Source: Linanthus parryae (taxonomy: Eukaryota; Streptophyta; Magnoliopsida; Ericales; Polemoniaceae). Taken from it: a stretch of 64,000 nt of DNA. The stretch covers positions 139,649,368 through 139,713,367 of the forward strand of contig JALGPY010000001.1 in NCBI GenBank assembly GCA_023055425.1. The letters run 5' to 3'. The notes under the pieces were generated by a model. The model was not told the DNA's origin. It worked only from the letters and a program-made list of their open reading frames with translations, and searched no databases. Within the stretch, counting starts at the first letter, position 1. Each line of letters opens with the position of its first letter. Below, piece after piece: positions 20,325-31,979 of the stretch. The position numbers were made by a program, and so were the translations under genes.

Positions 20325-23300
20325 ATGGCTAAGACAAAAGGAACCAGGCCCGCAAAGGAAGACGAAGAGATACCCGATCTTCCGCAGGCTTTGTGGCGAA
20401 AAGCCCCCTATCTAGGTGGCAACGATTTCTACCATGCGAGGGTTAAGGCGAAGAGGATGCCTGCTCCTGTCCCGATTGAGGGATTGCTAACACTGACTCG
20501 CCCAGTTAACTCAGCCTTGCTCGAGTTAATTGGCTCCGAGGATGTGGTTCGACTGGGAATCGAAAACGGGTACTTCCCCTACACTGCGATTTCTACCCAA
20601 GCTTTCGTCCAGAAATTGGACTATATGGATGAGTGGGTTGACCACGTGTTGACCCATCATGCTGCGACTCTTGATGAAGCCGGCGTATACTTCGCTGTTC
20701 GTGCTATGAAGGGTGCTGCCGTGAAGCTGGATCAGTCCATGCTTCTAGACCTTCTTTCCCGCTACTCGCCTGCGACTCACACATTCCACTTTGCTGAGTT
20801 CGAGGCTGCCCCCACACTCGAGGACGTGCATATGCTGTACGATCTTTCTCCCATGGGTGAGGTGGACCCTTTGAGTCCTTTGAGGACGGCTACGGAGATT
20901 GCTCTGTACACGCAGATGGAGGAATGCCTGGCAGAGGTAAAGAAAATCTCCACCCGGTGGACTACTACAAAAGCCCTTCCAAACTGGCAGTTGGTTGATA
21001 CGTCTGCGAAGAACACCTGGAACAAATGGTTGCAGTACTTCTTTCGAGACTATGCGAACAGCAGCATCACTAAGAAGCTTCTGAGTGAGAACCCAGAGGC
21101 CGAGAATTATGTAGAGGGTAAAGGCTATCACTTGACCCTTTGTGCTTTCCTCTGTGCTTGGTTGTCGAGGTACTTGATTGACGGTCATCCACATGATGGG
21201 GTCTTCTACCATGTTTTGCCACTTGCTGTGAGGCTCGCCCTTGGCCAGAGAGTCGCACTCGGACCCTTGGTCTTGGGCACGCTGTACTACAGGCTTGATC
21301 AGCTGATTCTAGCCATGAAAGAATCGCGTGGCCGCCTGGATGTACTGACTTTTGTCAATATTTCCTTTTTGACAATGTGGGTTTTCGAGCGATGGCCATC
21401 CTATGCCCCAACTGCTCTCAAACCCGACAAGTGGTGTCCCCCAGGCGAGACGGAGGAGCGTAACAGCGGCAGGGCTGCGCGATGGTTCGGAGCGAACAAT
21501 ACCAAGTGTGTTTGGAGCTTGATATGCGACAAACGGAAAGAGTTTACTGCCAGGCCCTATGCCACACGCATTGAGAACGTGCGATGGTTTCCAAAGCTGT
21601 ACCCCTCTAAGGGTGTTGTCTTCTCAGAAGAGCTTCTCTTCGAAGAGGGATCGCATTTCCATGAGCGCTATCGCGAGTTCTTTTGCTGGTGCTTACGAGG
21701 TTCCCTTCCCGCCCTCGCAGAGCATATTCGTGAGCTCGCACCAAGGTACGAGAGGATTACCGTGGATGTTGACCCCACTCGAGTTTCTCCCCAGTTCGGC
21801 TTCGATGCAGTGGCACCCTCAATCTGGCCCCAGTCCATAATTAGGGGCTGCTATAAGCGCTTGCTAACGAAGGAGTGTAAGACAGTATTCATGAACAATC
21901 TTCCCTTTGAACAGCCTGCAGGGACCCGCGAGGGTGGTTGTTCTCAGAACTGGCTCGCATACTGGGTCGCCCAGCAAACGAGGATTGAGACGCAGTCAGT
22001 CGCACAGCCAAGTAGAGCTCCCTTGATCAAGAGAAATTCTTTTCCATTTCGCCCCAATTGCAGCCTGAGCGAGTCTGAATATGGTTGCTACTCACTGTTG
22101 GATCGTGAGAACCATTTGTGTCCTGACGTTATTCTGAAGGAGAAGGTCGCCGCAGTTAAGAAAGGCGACACGCATGTCGTCAGATACAGCAAGGCATTTG
22201 CTGAGGTAAGCAATTTTTCCCGCGTGCGTTAAGCTTCTTGATTTCCTTATGCTGACGCCTTTATTCTGTACTGTTTGCTGTAGTGTCATGTGCGGAGATT
22301 CGCATCTGGTGATCGCTCCAAGTCATTGGTTGACACCATTGTTGCCACCAGAAGACAAAAGCAGCCGTTTCTGCTAGCATGGAGGATGGACCCTGAGGTC
22401 GAAACCAAGATTCGCGCAGTCATGAATGCTTTTGCTGACTCGCTTATAGACAATGCTCCGGCCTCGTCTCCTCCCGGAGATGATCCGTCCCCTCCAGCGA
22501 CTGCGGCGCCGAGAGTGGAGAGGCCCAGGAAAAAGGGAATTACAATTTCTTCCCCCAGAAGTGCTCCAACTTCTCCCTCGGTGAGGTCCCTTTCTGTCAA
22601 GGATAAAGGCAAGGGTCGCATGCCCAGCAAAGTGCGGAAAGAGCTCGCAGTTGAGACTTTCGTTCCATTCAACTAGGAGGAAGAAGGAGAGAGGCAGGAG
22701 CCCAGAGAAAGTGATAAAGAGGAAGAAGAAAGGACAGCGGTGATGCACGAGGAAGAATCAGGAGGTACCTCCGTCGAGTTTCCTTTCTCATTATCAGAAT
22801 TCTTTTGCAGTTCTTTCTTAAACCAATCATTTCTTCGCAGATGATGATGATGATGAGATCATCGGTGGCCTTTTGGCCAAGAGACAAAAGAGAGATACCC
22901 ATTCTGGCGTTCCAGACGATCCCATAAGCGAGGACGTTCTTGCTGAGTCCAGGAAGACAGCCGCAGAGGCTGCTAAAAGAAGAAGACAGCGGGAAGAGGA
23001 GGAGCTCGAGCGTGTGAGACAGCGGAGCCTCGAAGAGCAACATGTTGACGACTTAGTGCGTCCAGCTAGCGAGGAAGATGAGCTTCCCGAAGAAGTGGCT
23101 CCTCAGGCAGAGGAGGAGGATGCGATTCCAGAAGAGGATGCAGCAGCCCTGGAGCAAGCCCAAGCGGACTTTGAAGAAATCGCAGGCGGCGATAAAGGTG
23201 AGATCTTCAACCTCGCAGTAACTTATAGAGATGTTATTGTGGGTGCTTTAAAGCATGGTGTGTCAAAGGCTGACATTCGCCGTTGGCTAGTAGACAAGTG

Positions 23301-24620
23301 CGGAGAACCTTCAGGTAACCATTTGAGCGATATGCATGTACTAGACCTGAGCAACTTGAAACAGAATCATGACTGGTTTCTTCGCATCCCAGGTCACGCT
23401 CCTTTTAAAGACTTGCTTAATGAGGACACACTAATAGGACATGGTTCCACGTCTTTAGTGTATGACGAAGATACATCAATCCCACCCTCGCGTGGAGGTG
23501 CTTGCTCTTAGCTTTAGCAAAGATAGTAAAATATCATTCAATGCGAGTTACCTCATACCATCGCATTTTGTGTCGCAGGCAATGCTGAGGAACCTGCGCT
23601 GGAGCAGAGAAGTCAGCCTTCTGCGTCCTACGTTCCGATTCCGAGCCCCCATACCGAGAAGCCCGTCGCAGCTACTGGACACGCAGATGAGCCTCTCGAG
23701 GACATCATCGAACTTTCCGATGATGCTGAAGCTGATGCTGTGCTAATGGATGAAGATGCCCATATTGGTGCTGAGGAAGTAAGGACAAGTGCTGCTGATG
23801 CTTCCGCATCTGAGAGCGTCCCTCGCCAAGCGGCTTCGGCTGTCACTTCGCCTCCGGCGATGACTGAGTCGGTGGCACCTCTTCCTGCGTGGAGCTTTTG
23901 GGGCTCGCAGGTTGGGAATGCAGTCGCAGCTGGTGCGGCCTATACTCTTCCTCCTGACTACGAGAGGTTAGAGCTCGCGGCTGACAGGAGAGCTATGGAG
24001 CGAGGACAGTCTTCGACCACCCCGGCAGCGCGCATTCCTTCTCTTCATGAGATTCTGGAAGGAACTGGTAAGTAGAGATTTACTGTTTGCATCTCGCATT
24101 ATTCACTTGCGAGTTTGTCATCATGACTTGGCTTTGACATTGCTTTAGGTTTGAAGCAAACTGATGTGGACTGGGTGGTTCGGATGCGCCTCACCTACCC
24201 CCAATCGTTTGTGATCTGGAGATAGGGCCCTTCGACAGGAGGCTGTTTCTTACTGAAGCCATTTGGATTTTGGAACAGCTGTCTGCGGCTACGCCTGCGA
24301 CTATTTCTGTCCAAAGTGCTGAATTGCTTTGTGGCATGTGCCAAAATCTCCTGACCAAAGTTCAAGGCAGGCTGGGTTTCAGATTTCTCATGAAAAGAGT
24401 TACTCTGATTCGCGCAGCCGTAACTTTGAAGCTCGGCCACCAGAACCTCGCAGCCGAGAAGCAGAAGGTGGAGCAGCAAAAGCAAAAGGTTGACGAAGCT
24501 CTGAAGCTCTATCATGAGATGAATGCCAGGTGCGAGCAACTGAAACAAGAAGTGGAGCAGGTAGAGAAGCTGAGCCATCAGTTCGCGCCCCATGACTCCT
24601 TGATCAAGAATTTGCTTTGA
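20325..24620 (+). pseudogene. Antisense five-exon PMD/DUF7745-like gene, outer copy (disabled)
   Basis: Exons by comparison with the intact inner copy are 20,325-22,205, 22,284-22,764, 22,841-23,497, 23,579-24,067 and 24,149-24,620, all introns GT-AG. Exon 1 (627 codons, no stop) has the PMD-like part (THTFHFAEFEAAPTLEDV; FVQKLDYMDEW). Exons 2-3 are Pro/Ser-rich, then acidic and coiled-coil with a KRQKR basic patch. Exon 4 has DIIELSDD, and exon 5 is a Gln/Lys/Glu-rich coiled coil. Two lesions separate it from the inner copy: TAG at 22,674-22,676 where the inner copy has CAA, and a 4-bp deletion at about 24,212 that shifts exon 5. It lies on the strand opposite to gag-pol of its element. Confidence 0.8.
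22206..22283 (+). other. Intron 1 of the antisense gene (outer copy)
   Basis: GAG|GTAAGC donor and TTTGCTGTAG acceptor, phase 0. The same intron in the inner copy is at 36,978-37,050. In-frame stops inside it show that it must be removed to join exons 1 and 2. Confidence 0.75.
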
Positions 24621-24721
24621 CTTTTCAAATTTTGAAAAACATAGCAAGTAAATTAGCTGAAACATTAATGTAATGTTGCTAGGGTTTCTCCCCCCTTTTT
24701 TTAACAAAAAGAATCAACTTG
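24621..24721. other. 3' flank of the antisense gene, cut by the inner insertion
   Basis: Short sequence after the exon-5 stop that continues at 40,242 beyond the inner element. The equivalent uninterrupted sequence inside the inner element is at about 34,500-34,638. Confidence 0.6.
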
Positions 24722-24726
24722 CCCGT

Positions 24727-25351
24727 TGTAGATACTGCTTTCTGACATGACAGATCTTGGCCACGTGGCAAACATCCAGCACACCATATTGTGCTCCACA
24801 CACACTGGATCACCAGCCGAGCTGATCCATGTGGGGGCTGCGAGACAGAGCCCTCGCATACCACTGCACGGGACTTGTAGGGACTTAGTGGCTTGGAGGC
24901 TAGAGTAAGCCCTGTCGCGTGCGAGCCAAGCCCGCACGCGACTTTTAGTAACTGTTTTGAGAGATCTATGGCACGAGCTCCCTAGACCCGCAATCCGGTC
25001 AAACCCGGTCAACCTCATAACGGTTCCGGTATTCGCGCACCACGTGCTCTAACGGTCCCTATATACTCGGACGAACGTGCCGTTATGGTTAAGCTAATTA
25101 AGCCGCCATCAATGGGCGCATTAACCACACTACAACGGTCACGTTCTCCAGTATATATAGATCGTCAACCTTTCCATACAAAAAAAGAACGCATTGCCAT
25201 ACGCGGAAGCTCTGCCAAACCTCTGTCTCTCTCTCAGACATTGCTACTGACTTACTCTCTCCCTACACACACCCCTACTCTTCCTGTGCGATCCTTGATC
25301 CACTACGTACGGTGTACACGGAGGTCTCCCTGCCGGAATCTCTTGTGCACA
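24727..25351 (+). repeat. 5' LTR of inner Tat element
   Basis: 625 bp, from TGTAGATACTGC to TTGTGCACA. A TATA box, TATATATA, lies at about 25,152-25,159 and is the likely promoter for genomic RNA. The 3' partner lacks a 7-bp CAATCCG-type segment near 24,990. Confidence 0.95.
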
Positions 25352-25354
25352 TTT

Positions 25355-25373
25355 TGGTGAACCCGACGTGAAC
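25355..25373 (+). other. Primer-binding site of inner Tat element
   Basis: TGGTGAACCCGACGTGAAC starts four bases after the LTR; TGG pairs with the CCA end of a tRNA. The same 19 bases lie at 55,394-55,412 (minus) in the outer element. I do not assign the tRNA species. Confidence 0.75.
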
Positions 25374-25391
25374 TTACCAGCAAAAGCAACC

Positions 25392-28004
25392 ATGTCTCAG
25401 GAGGATGATGTCAGCAACCGATCGCCTTCCACCGAAACTCCCTCGGGAGACGAGACCCGCCGTACTCCGACGACTCCCGGCGAAGCACCGACGTTAGAGT
25501 CTTTGGACGCTACTGTCCAAAGTCAGGCGAAAGCTCTCAAGTCTCAATCTGCGCAATTAGAACGAATCTTGGCCGTTCTGGGCACCCTTGCGCCAAATCC
25601 TCCACCAGCCACCGCTATCCCTCAGGGAGGAGGAACCCCTACCGCTCCAGGATTGGGAGTGTCAGCCACACCTCCCAATCCTCATCTGCAGACTCCACCG
25701 TCGGCTACGCAGCTGCCTTCAGTTCAGGGGTCAACGGCACAGATGCTGCCTCCTGCTGCTCACGCCTCTCAGCCCTCGGCTTTGGCGTCCAACCCAACTC
25801 TGCAGTACACTCTGCCTCCACCAACGACGATCTGGGGAAATGCGGGTAGCCAATATGCTCCCAATCCTCCGGCGGCGTACGTGTCGCCACCGCCTACGGC
25901 AACCCCTCCGTCAATTACCGAGGGGAGCATTCCAGAATGCATGACGTCTTTGCAAAAGCGCGTGGACACCATCCTGGCTCATCAGTCATTCGCGGATACC
26001 ATTATCCCGAAGTTAGACAACGATCCACCCATTCCACGAGAGATCTATCTCATGCCTAACCCGGCGGGGTACAAGGCTCCGAAATGGGATAAGTTCGAGG
26101 ACGTCAATGGAAACGCTCATGAGCATGTCATGCGTTTCATTGATGTCATGGGTCCGTACGGAGCCGATCCCAAACTGCTGATGCGAGAGTTCCCAAAATC
26201 CCTTGGGAACGTAGCATACAAATGGTACCGAACATTGGAGGCCGGATCCGTGAAGACTTGGGACGACATGGTCCAGAATTTCTATACCAAGTTCTTCCAG
26301 ATGGAAGAAAAGGTGACGATGATCCATCTCTCGCGGATGTACCAGAAGCGCGAGGAGGACGGAATCACCTTCATTAAGAAATTCAGGGCGAAATCCTTGG
26401 AGTGCAAAGATCCAATGCCCGAAAGCCGTCTCGTAGAGATATGCCTACAGTGCATGCGAGATGAATACAAAGGTATGCTCATCAATCTGCAAACACCTAC
26501 GTTTTCAAAGCTAATCGAATGCACGAAGAACATCGAGCCCATAGTCGAGAGACAGAAAAAGAAGAGCGCTCCAGAGCGACCTGCGAGCGGCACCACTTAC
26601 AAGATCGGGAGGTTTAGCTACAAGCGGGGACGCGAAGCTGAGGTCAATACAGTTTCGCCCCAGAAACAAGCAAGGGTTGCGAACTTCGATGTACCGCCTC
26701 TGCCATGCTCGGTAGAGGAAGCAAGTGACCTCTGCAAACAGTGGCGCAAGGACGGCGTCCTGCCACCGCCCGAGAAAACACCCTCCAAGGAGATGGTGAG
26801 GGACCCTAAGTGGTGTGAGTACCACGGCAAGATCATGCATCCCACCGCCGAATGCAAGAAACTCAGGTTCGCGTTCGATCAGAAGATGAAGAACGGCGAG
26901 CTAATCGTCAGCGACAACAGGAAAGACGTGCGCAACAACCCGCTTCCTGCCCATACAGAGTCAGGCTCGAAAGGCAAAGAGGTCGCTATGATCTCGATCG
27001 TCGACTTGGAAGAAGTCGCAGAGGATGGCCTGCCCATCGTTGCCGAGGTCCATGAAGACGAAGACTATAGCATGGACACAGAGGATGAACGTGCCGACCG
27101 CATGAAAGGGTCGCATGGCTTCAACAAATTCTTCGATGAAATGAATTTCTCCGAGAAGTGCCGGACTGATATGACAAAAGCAATCTTAAGGATAGCGGAG
27201 GACTACGAGGAGGACCTCGTGGTCTCCAACGGGAGAGTCATCAGGGCGTCTCGTTCCACAGAAAAGATCATGACCTTTTCTGCCAGCGACAAGAAGACGG
27301 ATGCGAGTCATCATAGGCCTTTGTACGTGACCGCCATCATCAACGGCGTCGAATTCAAGCGAGCATTCGTCGATGGAGGAGCAGCGGTTAATGTTGTTCC
27401 ACTCCACACACTGAAGCTAGCAGGGATCCCCGAGCACAAGGTAGTCAAGCGTCCATCTCCACTGGTGGGATTCGGAAGCGACTCTAGAATGACGATCGGA
27501 TGGATCCGCCTGGGCGTCCAGATTGGCAAGATCAAGTGATCGGCGAAGTTCTATGTCATAGACGCGAACACCACATACCACATGATTATAGGTCGAGCCT
27601 GGATTCATCGCTTCGACGCAGTCCCTTCGACGGCTCACCAGGTTATGAAAGCTATCTGGAACGACAGAATAGTCGAGATACCGGCTTCGACTAACCCGTT
27701 CAACTTGGACGAAGCACATCTCAGCGAGGCGGTGTGGTTCACTGAGATGGCGGACGAGCAAACACCCGGGCCATTCAACCCTACTCCTTTGCCTCTCTGG
27801 GAGGACATCAAGGACCAGTCACCTGCGGGCGTGATGGTGACAAGGGAAGATGCCAAGGAAAAGCCGCCTACACGCGAAGAGGCGCCACGTATCGCATATC
27901 ATCGAAAGAATGTGTACACTTTGAAGAGGATCGCAAAGCATGACCCCGAGGGCAAGGAGATAGAGAGCTTCTACGCCAATGGGAAGAAATGCTATCGCAT
28001 ATGA
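25392..28004 (+). CDS. Gag-protease polyprotein of inner Tat element (one internal TGA)
   Basis: I take ATG 25,392 (MSQEDD) as start because the outer copy begins the same way and upstream codons belong to the primer-binding site. The N-terminus is Pro/Ser/Thr-rich. The gag core spans about residues 250-370 (REFPKSLGNVAYKWYRTLE; TWDDMVQNFYTKFF). A zinc-knuckle variant reads WCEYHGKIMHPTAEC. The aspartic protease has VDGGAAVN with the Asp at residue 661 (27,372), then IIGRAWIHRFDAVPST. The TGA at 27,537-27,539 interrupts the protease, and the same frame continues to a second TGA at 28,002-28,004. The first looks like a CGA-to-TGA mutation. Gag packages RNA and the protease matures the particle. 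Because of the internal stop, full Gag-Pro would need readthrough. Confidence 0.85.
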
Positions 28005-28016
28005 AGGTGCGCGGGG

Positions 28017-31000
28017 ATGTCCTCACACGGGCATGGGGATGTCCCTGGGCAAATCAATCAAATCGAACAAGTTGCGCTGAAGGAAGAGCCAACACAAGGC
28101 ACTCCAGACGAGAAACTCAAAGAAGCGCCTGAATGCATGGAAGACAGGCCAAGACCACAAAAGCAAGAACTAAAGGAAGTGTTCCTTAGCCCGAATGAGG
28201 AAAAGAAAAGGCCAGTCTTCCTGAGTGCGGACCTCACAAGCGAAGAGGAACAAGGACTGCTACAGCCCCTAACTGAATACAAAGACGTGTTCGCATGGGA
28301 GTATGATGAGATGCCAGGTCTGGATACAAGCATCACCATGCATCGTTTAGACATCATCCCAGGGTCTAAACCGGTCAAGCAAAGCACCAGAAGCTTCAGG
28401 CCAGAACTCAACGTGAAGATCAAGCAGGAGATTGTCAAACTCCTAGATGCCAAGTTCATAGAGCCGAATCATCATCCCACATGGCTGGCCAACATCGTGC
28501 CGGTGGTGAAGAAGAACGGACAGCTCCGCATCTGCGTGGACTTCCGAGATCTCAATCGCTTCTGCCCTAAGGACGATTTCCCACTGCCCAACATCGATTT
28601 GCTTATCGATTCAACAGCAGGCCATCGCATGTTCAGTTTCATGGACGGTTTCAGCGGGTACAATCAAATCAAGATGGATCTCGAAGATGCGCAGAAAACT
28701 GCATTCATCACTCCTGTGGGGGTATTCAATTACACGGTGATGCCGTTCGGTCTAAAGAACGCGGGCGCGACCTATCAGCGGGCCATGATGGCTCTATTCC
28801 ACGACATGATGCACAAAGAGATGGAATTCTATGTGGATGACCTGGTGGTTAAATCCAAGCACGAAGCGGATCACCTTGCGGACCTGCGAAAGGTGTTCAA
28901 CAGATGCAGGAGCTTTCAACTGAAAATGAACCCCATGAAATGCGCGTTCGGCGTGACTTCGGGGAAGTTCTTGGGATGTGTAGTTCATCGCCAAGGGATC
29001 GAGCCTGACCCTGCGAAAGTGTCAGCCATCACCAGCATGACGCCACCCCACAACCAAAGTACCTTGAAGACATTCTTGGGAAAACTGTCATATCTACGGA
29101 GATTCATCCCAGCAATTGCAGAAATCACATGCTGTTTCAGCACTCTTCTCAAGAAGGACGCCGCGTACAACTGGGCTCCGGACCACGAAGCCGCATTCGA
29201 AAAGCTGAAAGAGCTACTCACGTCCTCAAAGATAATGATCGCGCCTCAACTGGGATCACCGCTTCTGCTATATCTTACATCAACAAGGAGATCTATAGGA
29301 GCACTCTTGGCTCAGGAGTATGAAGGCCAAGAGAGGCCCATCTACTATATCTCTCGCATTGTGCAGCCTGCTGAATCAAGGTACACAGACATCGAACGTC
29401 ATTGCCTTGCTTTATTCTTTGTGATAGAGAAGTTGAGACACTATTTTGCATCACACAAAGTAGTGGTGGTCACCAAGAGCGACCCCATAAGATATTTGCT
29501 AAATCACACTACTCCGGGCGGGAGATTGGCGAAATGGTACATGACCATCTCTCAATACGATATCACATGCGTGAAACCAAGAGCGATCAAGTCGCAGGCG
29601 GTAGCGGATCTGTTGGCACAGTTTCCCGACAACAGCCACGAACCCGTGATCGAAGAAGAGCTCGAAGGCCCTGAAATCTACGCAATCGACGTGCCCTATT
29701 GGACCCTCCACTTCGACGGTTCGTCAACCAGAAAAGGCGGAGGCATTGGGATAGTCTTGACAAAGCCAGACGGGGAAGTCATACAGATGTCCGCAAAGCT
29801 CAACTTCGCAGTCACGAACAACGAGGCGGAATACGAGGCCCTCATCGCGGGACTCCGTGCGGCGAAAGCTTTGGAGGTGAGCAACTTAACGGTCATGGGA
29901 GATTCCAAACTGATTGTTAAGCAAGCCTCGGGCGAATATGGTTTAAAGGAGATCAACCTCCTGTCATACCGCACCCTAGTACAAAAGCTGATGCAGCAAT
30001 TTTGCGATGTGAAATACGAGCACAAGCCCCGAGCGGACAACAGGCACGCAGACGCCTTAGCAACCTTGGGATCTAAGGTCAGCATAGACAAATGCCCCGC
30101 AAGGATTTCCATTGAAGTACGAACATCGTCGGCATTAACAGAAGATGCGTGCGACGACGAACACATGGATGACGCAGACTGGCGGAAAGCAATCCTGCAA
30201 GCTATTGCGAAAGGCACCAGCAACAAAAGCTGGGCACTCACAAAAGGGTACTGCATCCACGACAATACCCTTTACTACAAGGGTCCTGGAGGAATACTCA
30301 TGCGATGTGTCTCCGAGCAAGAGGGACAACAGCTGTTAGAAAAGATTCACCAACACGCTTGCGGAGAAAGCGAGGTGTCAATCTACAGAAAGGCTCAGAG
30401 ATATGGCATTCATTGGCCAGGCATGTCAACAACTGCAGCCCTGATACAAGGGAAGTGCGAAAGTTGCGCACTAATCAAAGACTCTCTACTCGTCGCCCTA
30501 ACCGATGACGACACGGACTGGAGGAAGCCACTGTTTGATTTCCTCACCCAGGGCACCGTGCCCGAATCGAGAAAAGAAGCCGAAAAATTGAAAAGGAAAG
30601 CGTCTCGATACGTGGTACAGGAAAACCTGCTTTGGCGAAGAGGTCACGAGGGCAACTTGCTGCGATGTCTAGATGGCAGAGAAGCACAAGAAGTTATGGA
30701 CCTTTCTCATCAGGTGGAACACCAAGGAGGTGCGAAATTATGCAGACAGCTCCTCTCAATCGGATATTTCTGGCCCACGATGGAAGTCGATTGCCGCACC
30801 AAAGTGCGACGCTGCCAGGAATGCCAATTCAAAGGAAACCTAGTGCACGCTCCCGCCGTGGATCTACATGCATTAGGGACGCCATGGCCATTTCACACAT
30901 GGGCTCTGGACTTCATCGGTCCCATCCGACCGACGTCGCATGGGAACCATTTCATTCTCATCGCAACCGAGCTGTTCACCAAATGGGTGGAGGCAATACC

Positions 31001-31742
31001 ACTGAAGACGGCAAACGCGCTGGCTGTGGTCAACTTCATCCAGGAATGCATCGTATGCAGGTTCGGAATCCCAAATACCATTCTTTCAGATAACGGTACT
31101 CCTTTTGTTAATCGCCAGGTAGCTGCAAAACTAGCGGAGTACAATATCAGGCAGATATGCTCTACCCCTTATTACCCAAAGGGAAACGGACAAGCCGAAG
31201 CGACTAACAAAACGCTGTTGAGAATTCTGAGCAAGATGGTCGCAGACGACCACAAGAAGTGGGCCGACTCCCTAAGTATAGCTCTGTGGGCCTACCGAAC
31301 TTCTCCAAGGACACCCACAGGGGCCTCGCCATTCCTACTATGTTATGGGGCCGAAGCTGTAGTACCTGCGGAGGTTAGAGTCAATTCGGCAAGACTGGCC
31401 TTCCATGCACTCTATGAAAATCAACGCGATCATGACTTAGTCTTGCTGGAAGAAAAGCGAGAACAAGCTAAAAGAACCAACAAGCGATACCAGGAAAGAA
31501 TCACTCGCGCCTACAATAAGACAGTCCAGCGAAGAGATTTCGCAGTCGGAGACCTGGTCTTGCGCGCATCTGACCACTCTATGCGGGAAGCAACTCACCC
31601 AAAGTTCGCAGCTAATTGGGAAGGACCCTTCGAAGTCACAGAAGTCTTCGATAGTGGCTACTGCAGCATACGAAGGTTGCACGGCACAACCTCAACTCCG
31701 AGTTCAGTCAACATGCGCTGGATCAAGAAGTACTATCCCTGA
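28017..31742 (+). CDS. Pol polyprotein of inner Tat element (RT, RNase H, second RNase H, integrase)
   Basis: 1,241 codons with no internal stop. RT covers about residues 90-330, with FYVDDLVV (Asp 274/275). The first RNase H, about 390-500, has LYLTSTRRS where the first catalytic Asp is expected, so it is probably inactive. A second plant-type RNase H, about 560-690, keeps Asp 567, Glu 603, Asp 629 and Asp 679. Two related zinc-binding modules follow (718-820 and 831-935). The integrase core has Asp 965, Asp 1025 and Glu 1061 with the D-35-E spacing. Pol is in the same frame as Gag-Pro, separated only by TGA and four codons. It converts genomic RNA to DNA and inserts it. The second copy is at 42,597-45,416. 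Confidence 0.95.
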   Translation: MSSHGHGDVPGQINQIEQVALKEEPTQGTPDEKLKEAPECMEDRPRPQKQELKEVFLSPNEEKKRPVFLSADLTSEEEQGLLQPLTEYKDVFAWEYDEMPGLDTSITMHRLDIIPGSKPVKQSTRSFRPELNVKIKQEIVKLLDAKFIEPNHHPTWLANIVPVVKKNGQLRICVDFRDLNRFCPKDDFPLPNIDLLIDSTAGHRMFSFMDGFSGYNQIKMDLEDAQKTAFITPVGVFNYTVMPFGLKNAGATYQRAMMALFHDMMHKEMEFYVDDLVVKSKHEADHLADLRKVFNRCRSFQLKMNPMKCAFGVTSGKFLGCVVHRQGIEPDPAKVSAITSMTPPHNQSTLKTFLGKLSYLRRFIPAIAEITCCFSTLLKKDAAYNWAPDHEAAFEKLKELLTSSKIMIAPQLGSPLLLYLTSTRRSIGALLAQEYEGQERPIYYISRIVQPAESRYTDIERHCLALFFVIEKLRHYFASHKVVVVTKSDPIRYLLNHTTPGGRLAKWYMTISQYDITCVKPRAIKSQAVADLLAQFPDNSHEPVIEEELEGPEIYAIDVPYWTLHFDGSSTRKGGGIGIVLTKPDGEVIQMSAKLNFAVTNNEAEYEALIAGLRAAKALEVSNLTVMGDSKLIVKQASGEYGLKEINLLSYRTLVQKLMQQFCDVKYEHKPRADNRHADALATLGSKVSIDKCPARISIEVRTSSALTEDACDDEHMDDADWRKAILQAIAKGTSNKSWALTKGYCIHDNTLYYKGPGGILMRCVSEQEGQQLLEKIHQHACGESEVSIYRKAQRYGIHWPGMSTTAALIQGKCESCALIKDSLLVALTDDDTDWRKPLFDFLTQGTVPESRKEAEKLKRKASRYVVQENLLWRRGHEGNLLRCLDGREAQEVMDLSHQVEHQGGAKLCRQLLSIGYFWPTMEVDCRTKVRRCQECQFKGNLVHAPAVDLHALGTPWPFHTWALDFIGPIRPTSHGNHFILIATELFTKWVEAIPLKTANALAVVNFIQECIVCRFGIPNTILSDNGTPFVNRQVAAKLAEYNIRQICSTPYYPKGNGQAEATNKTLLRILSKMVADDHKKWADSLSIALWAYRTSPRTPTGASPFLLCYGAEAVVPAEVRVNSARLAFHALYENQRDHDLVLLEEKREQAKRTNKRYQERITRAYNKTVQRRDFAVGDLVLRASDHSMREATHPKFAANWEGPFEVTEVFDSGYCSIRRLHGTTSTPSSVNMRWIKKYYP

Positions 31743-31975
31743 CTTCTCTCATTTCATACGTTCTATGATAACGTTGTTTAATGTCTCATGTGGCTATGAT
31801 TTACGCAATCTCCTCTCCCATATGAGAGGATTGTAATATCATCTCTCCCATATGAGAGCATTGTAATAAAAGAATTCTCCCAAATGAGAAGTTCACATTT
31901 CTAGCTGTTTATGTTGCTCTATTCAGTTTGTTATTACTTTTAGCAATGGTTTATTCGCCGCAATAGCAATCAATG
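31743..31975 (+). other. Pol 3' untranslated leader to the array, with small hairpins
   Basis: Three related motifs, CTCTCCCATATGAGAG-like, at about 31,812-31,890 are each followed by TTGTAATA or similar. AATAAA at about 31,866 could be a polyadenylation signal for pol transcripts. The mirror copy at about 42,450-42,530 keeps the motifs. Confidence 0.5.
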
Positions 31976-31979
31976 CAAA

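Noticed and set aside
28017..31742. Chromovirus assignment for the nested Ty3 elements
   Set aside because: There is no chromodomain after the integrase core, and the second plant-type RNase H points to the Tat lineage.
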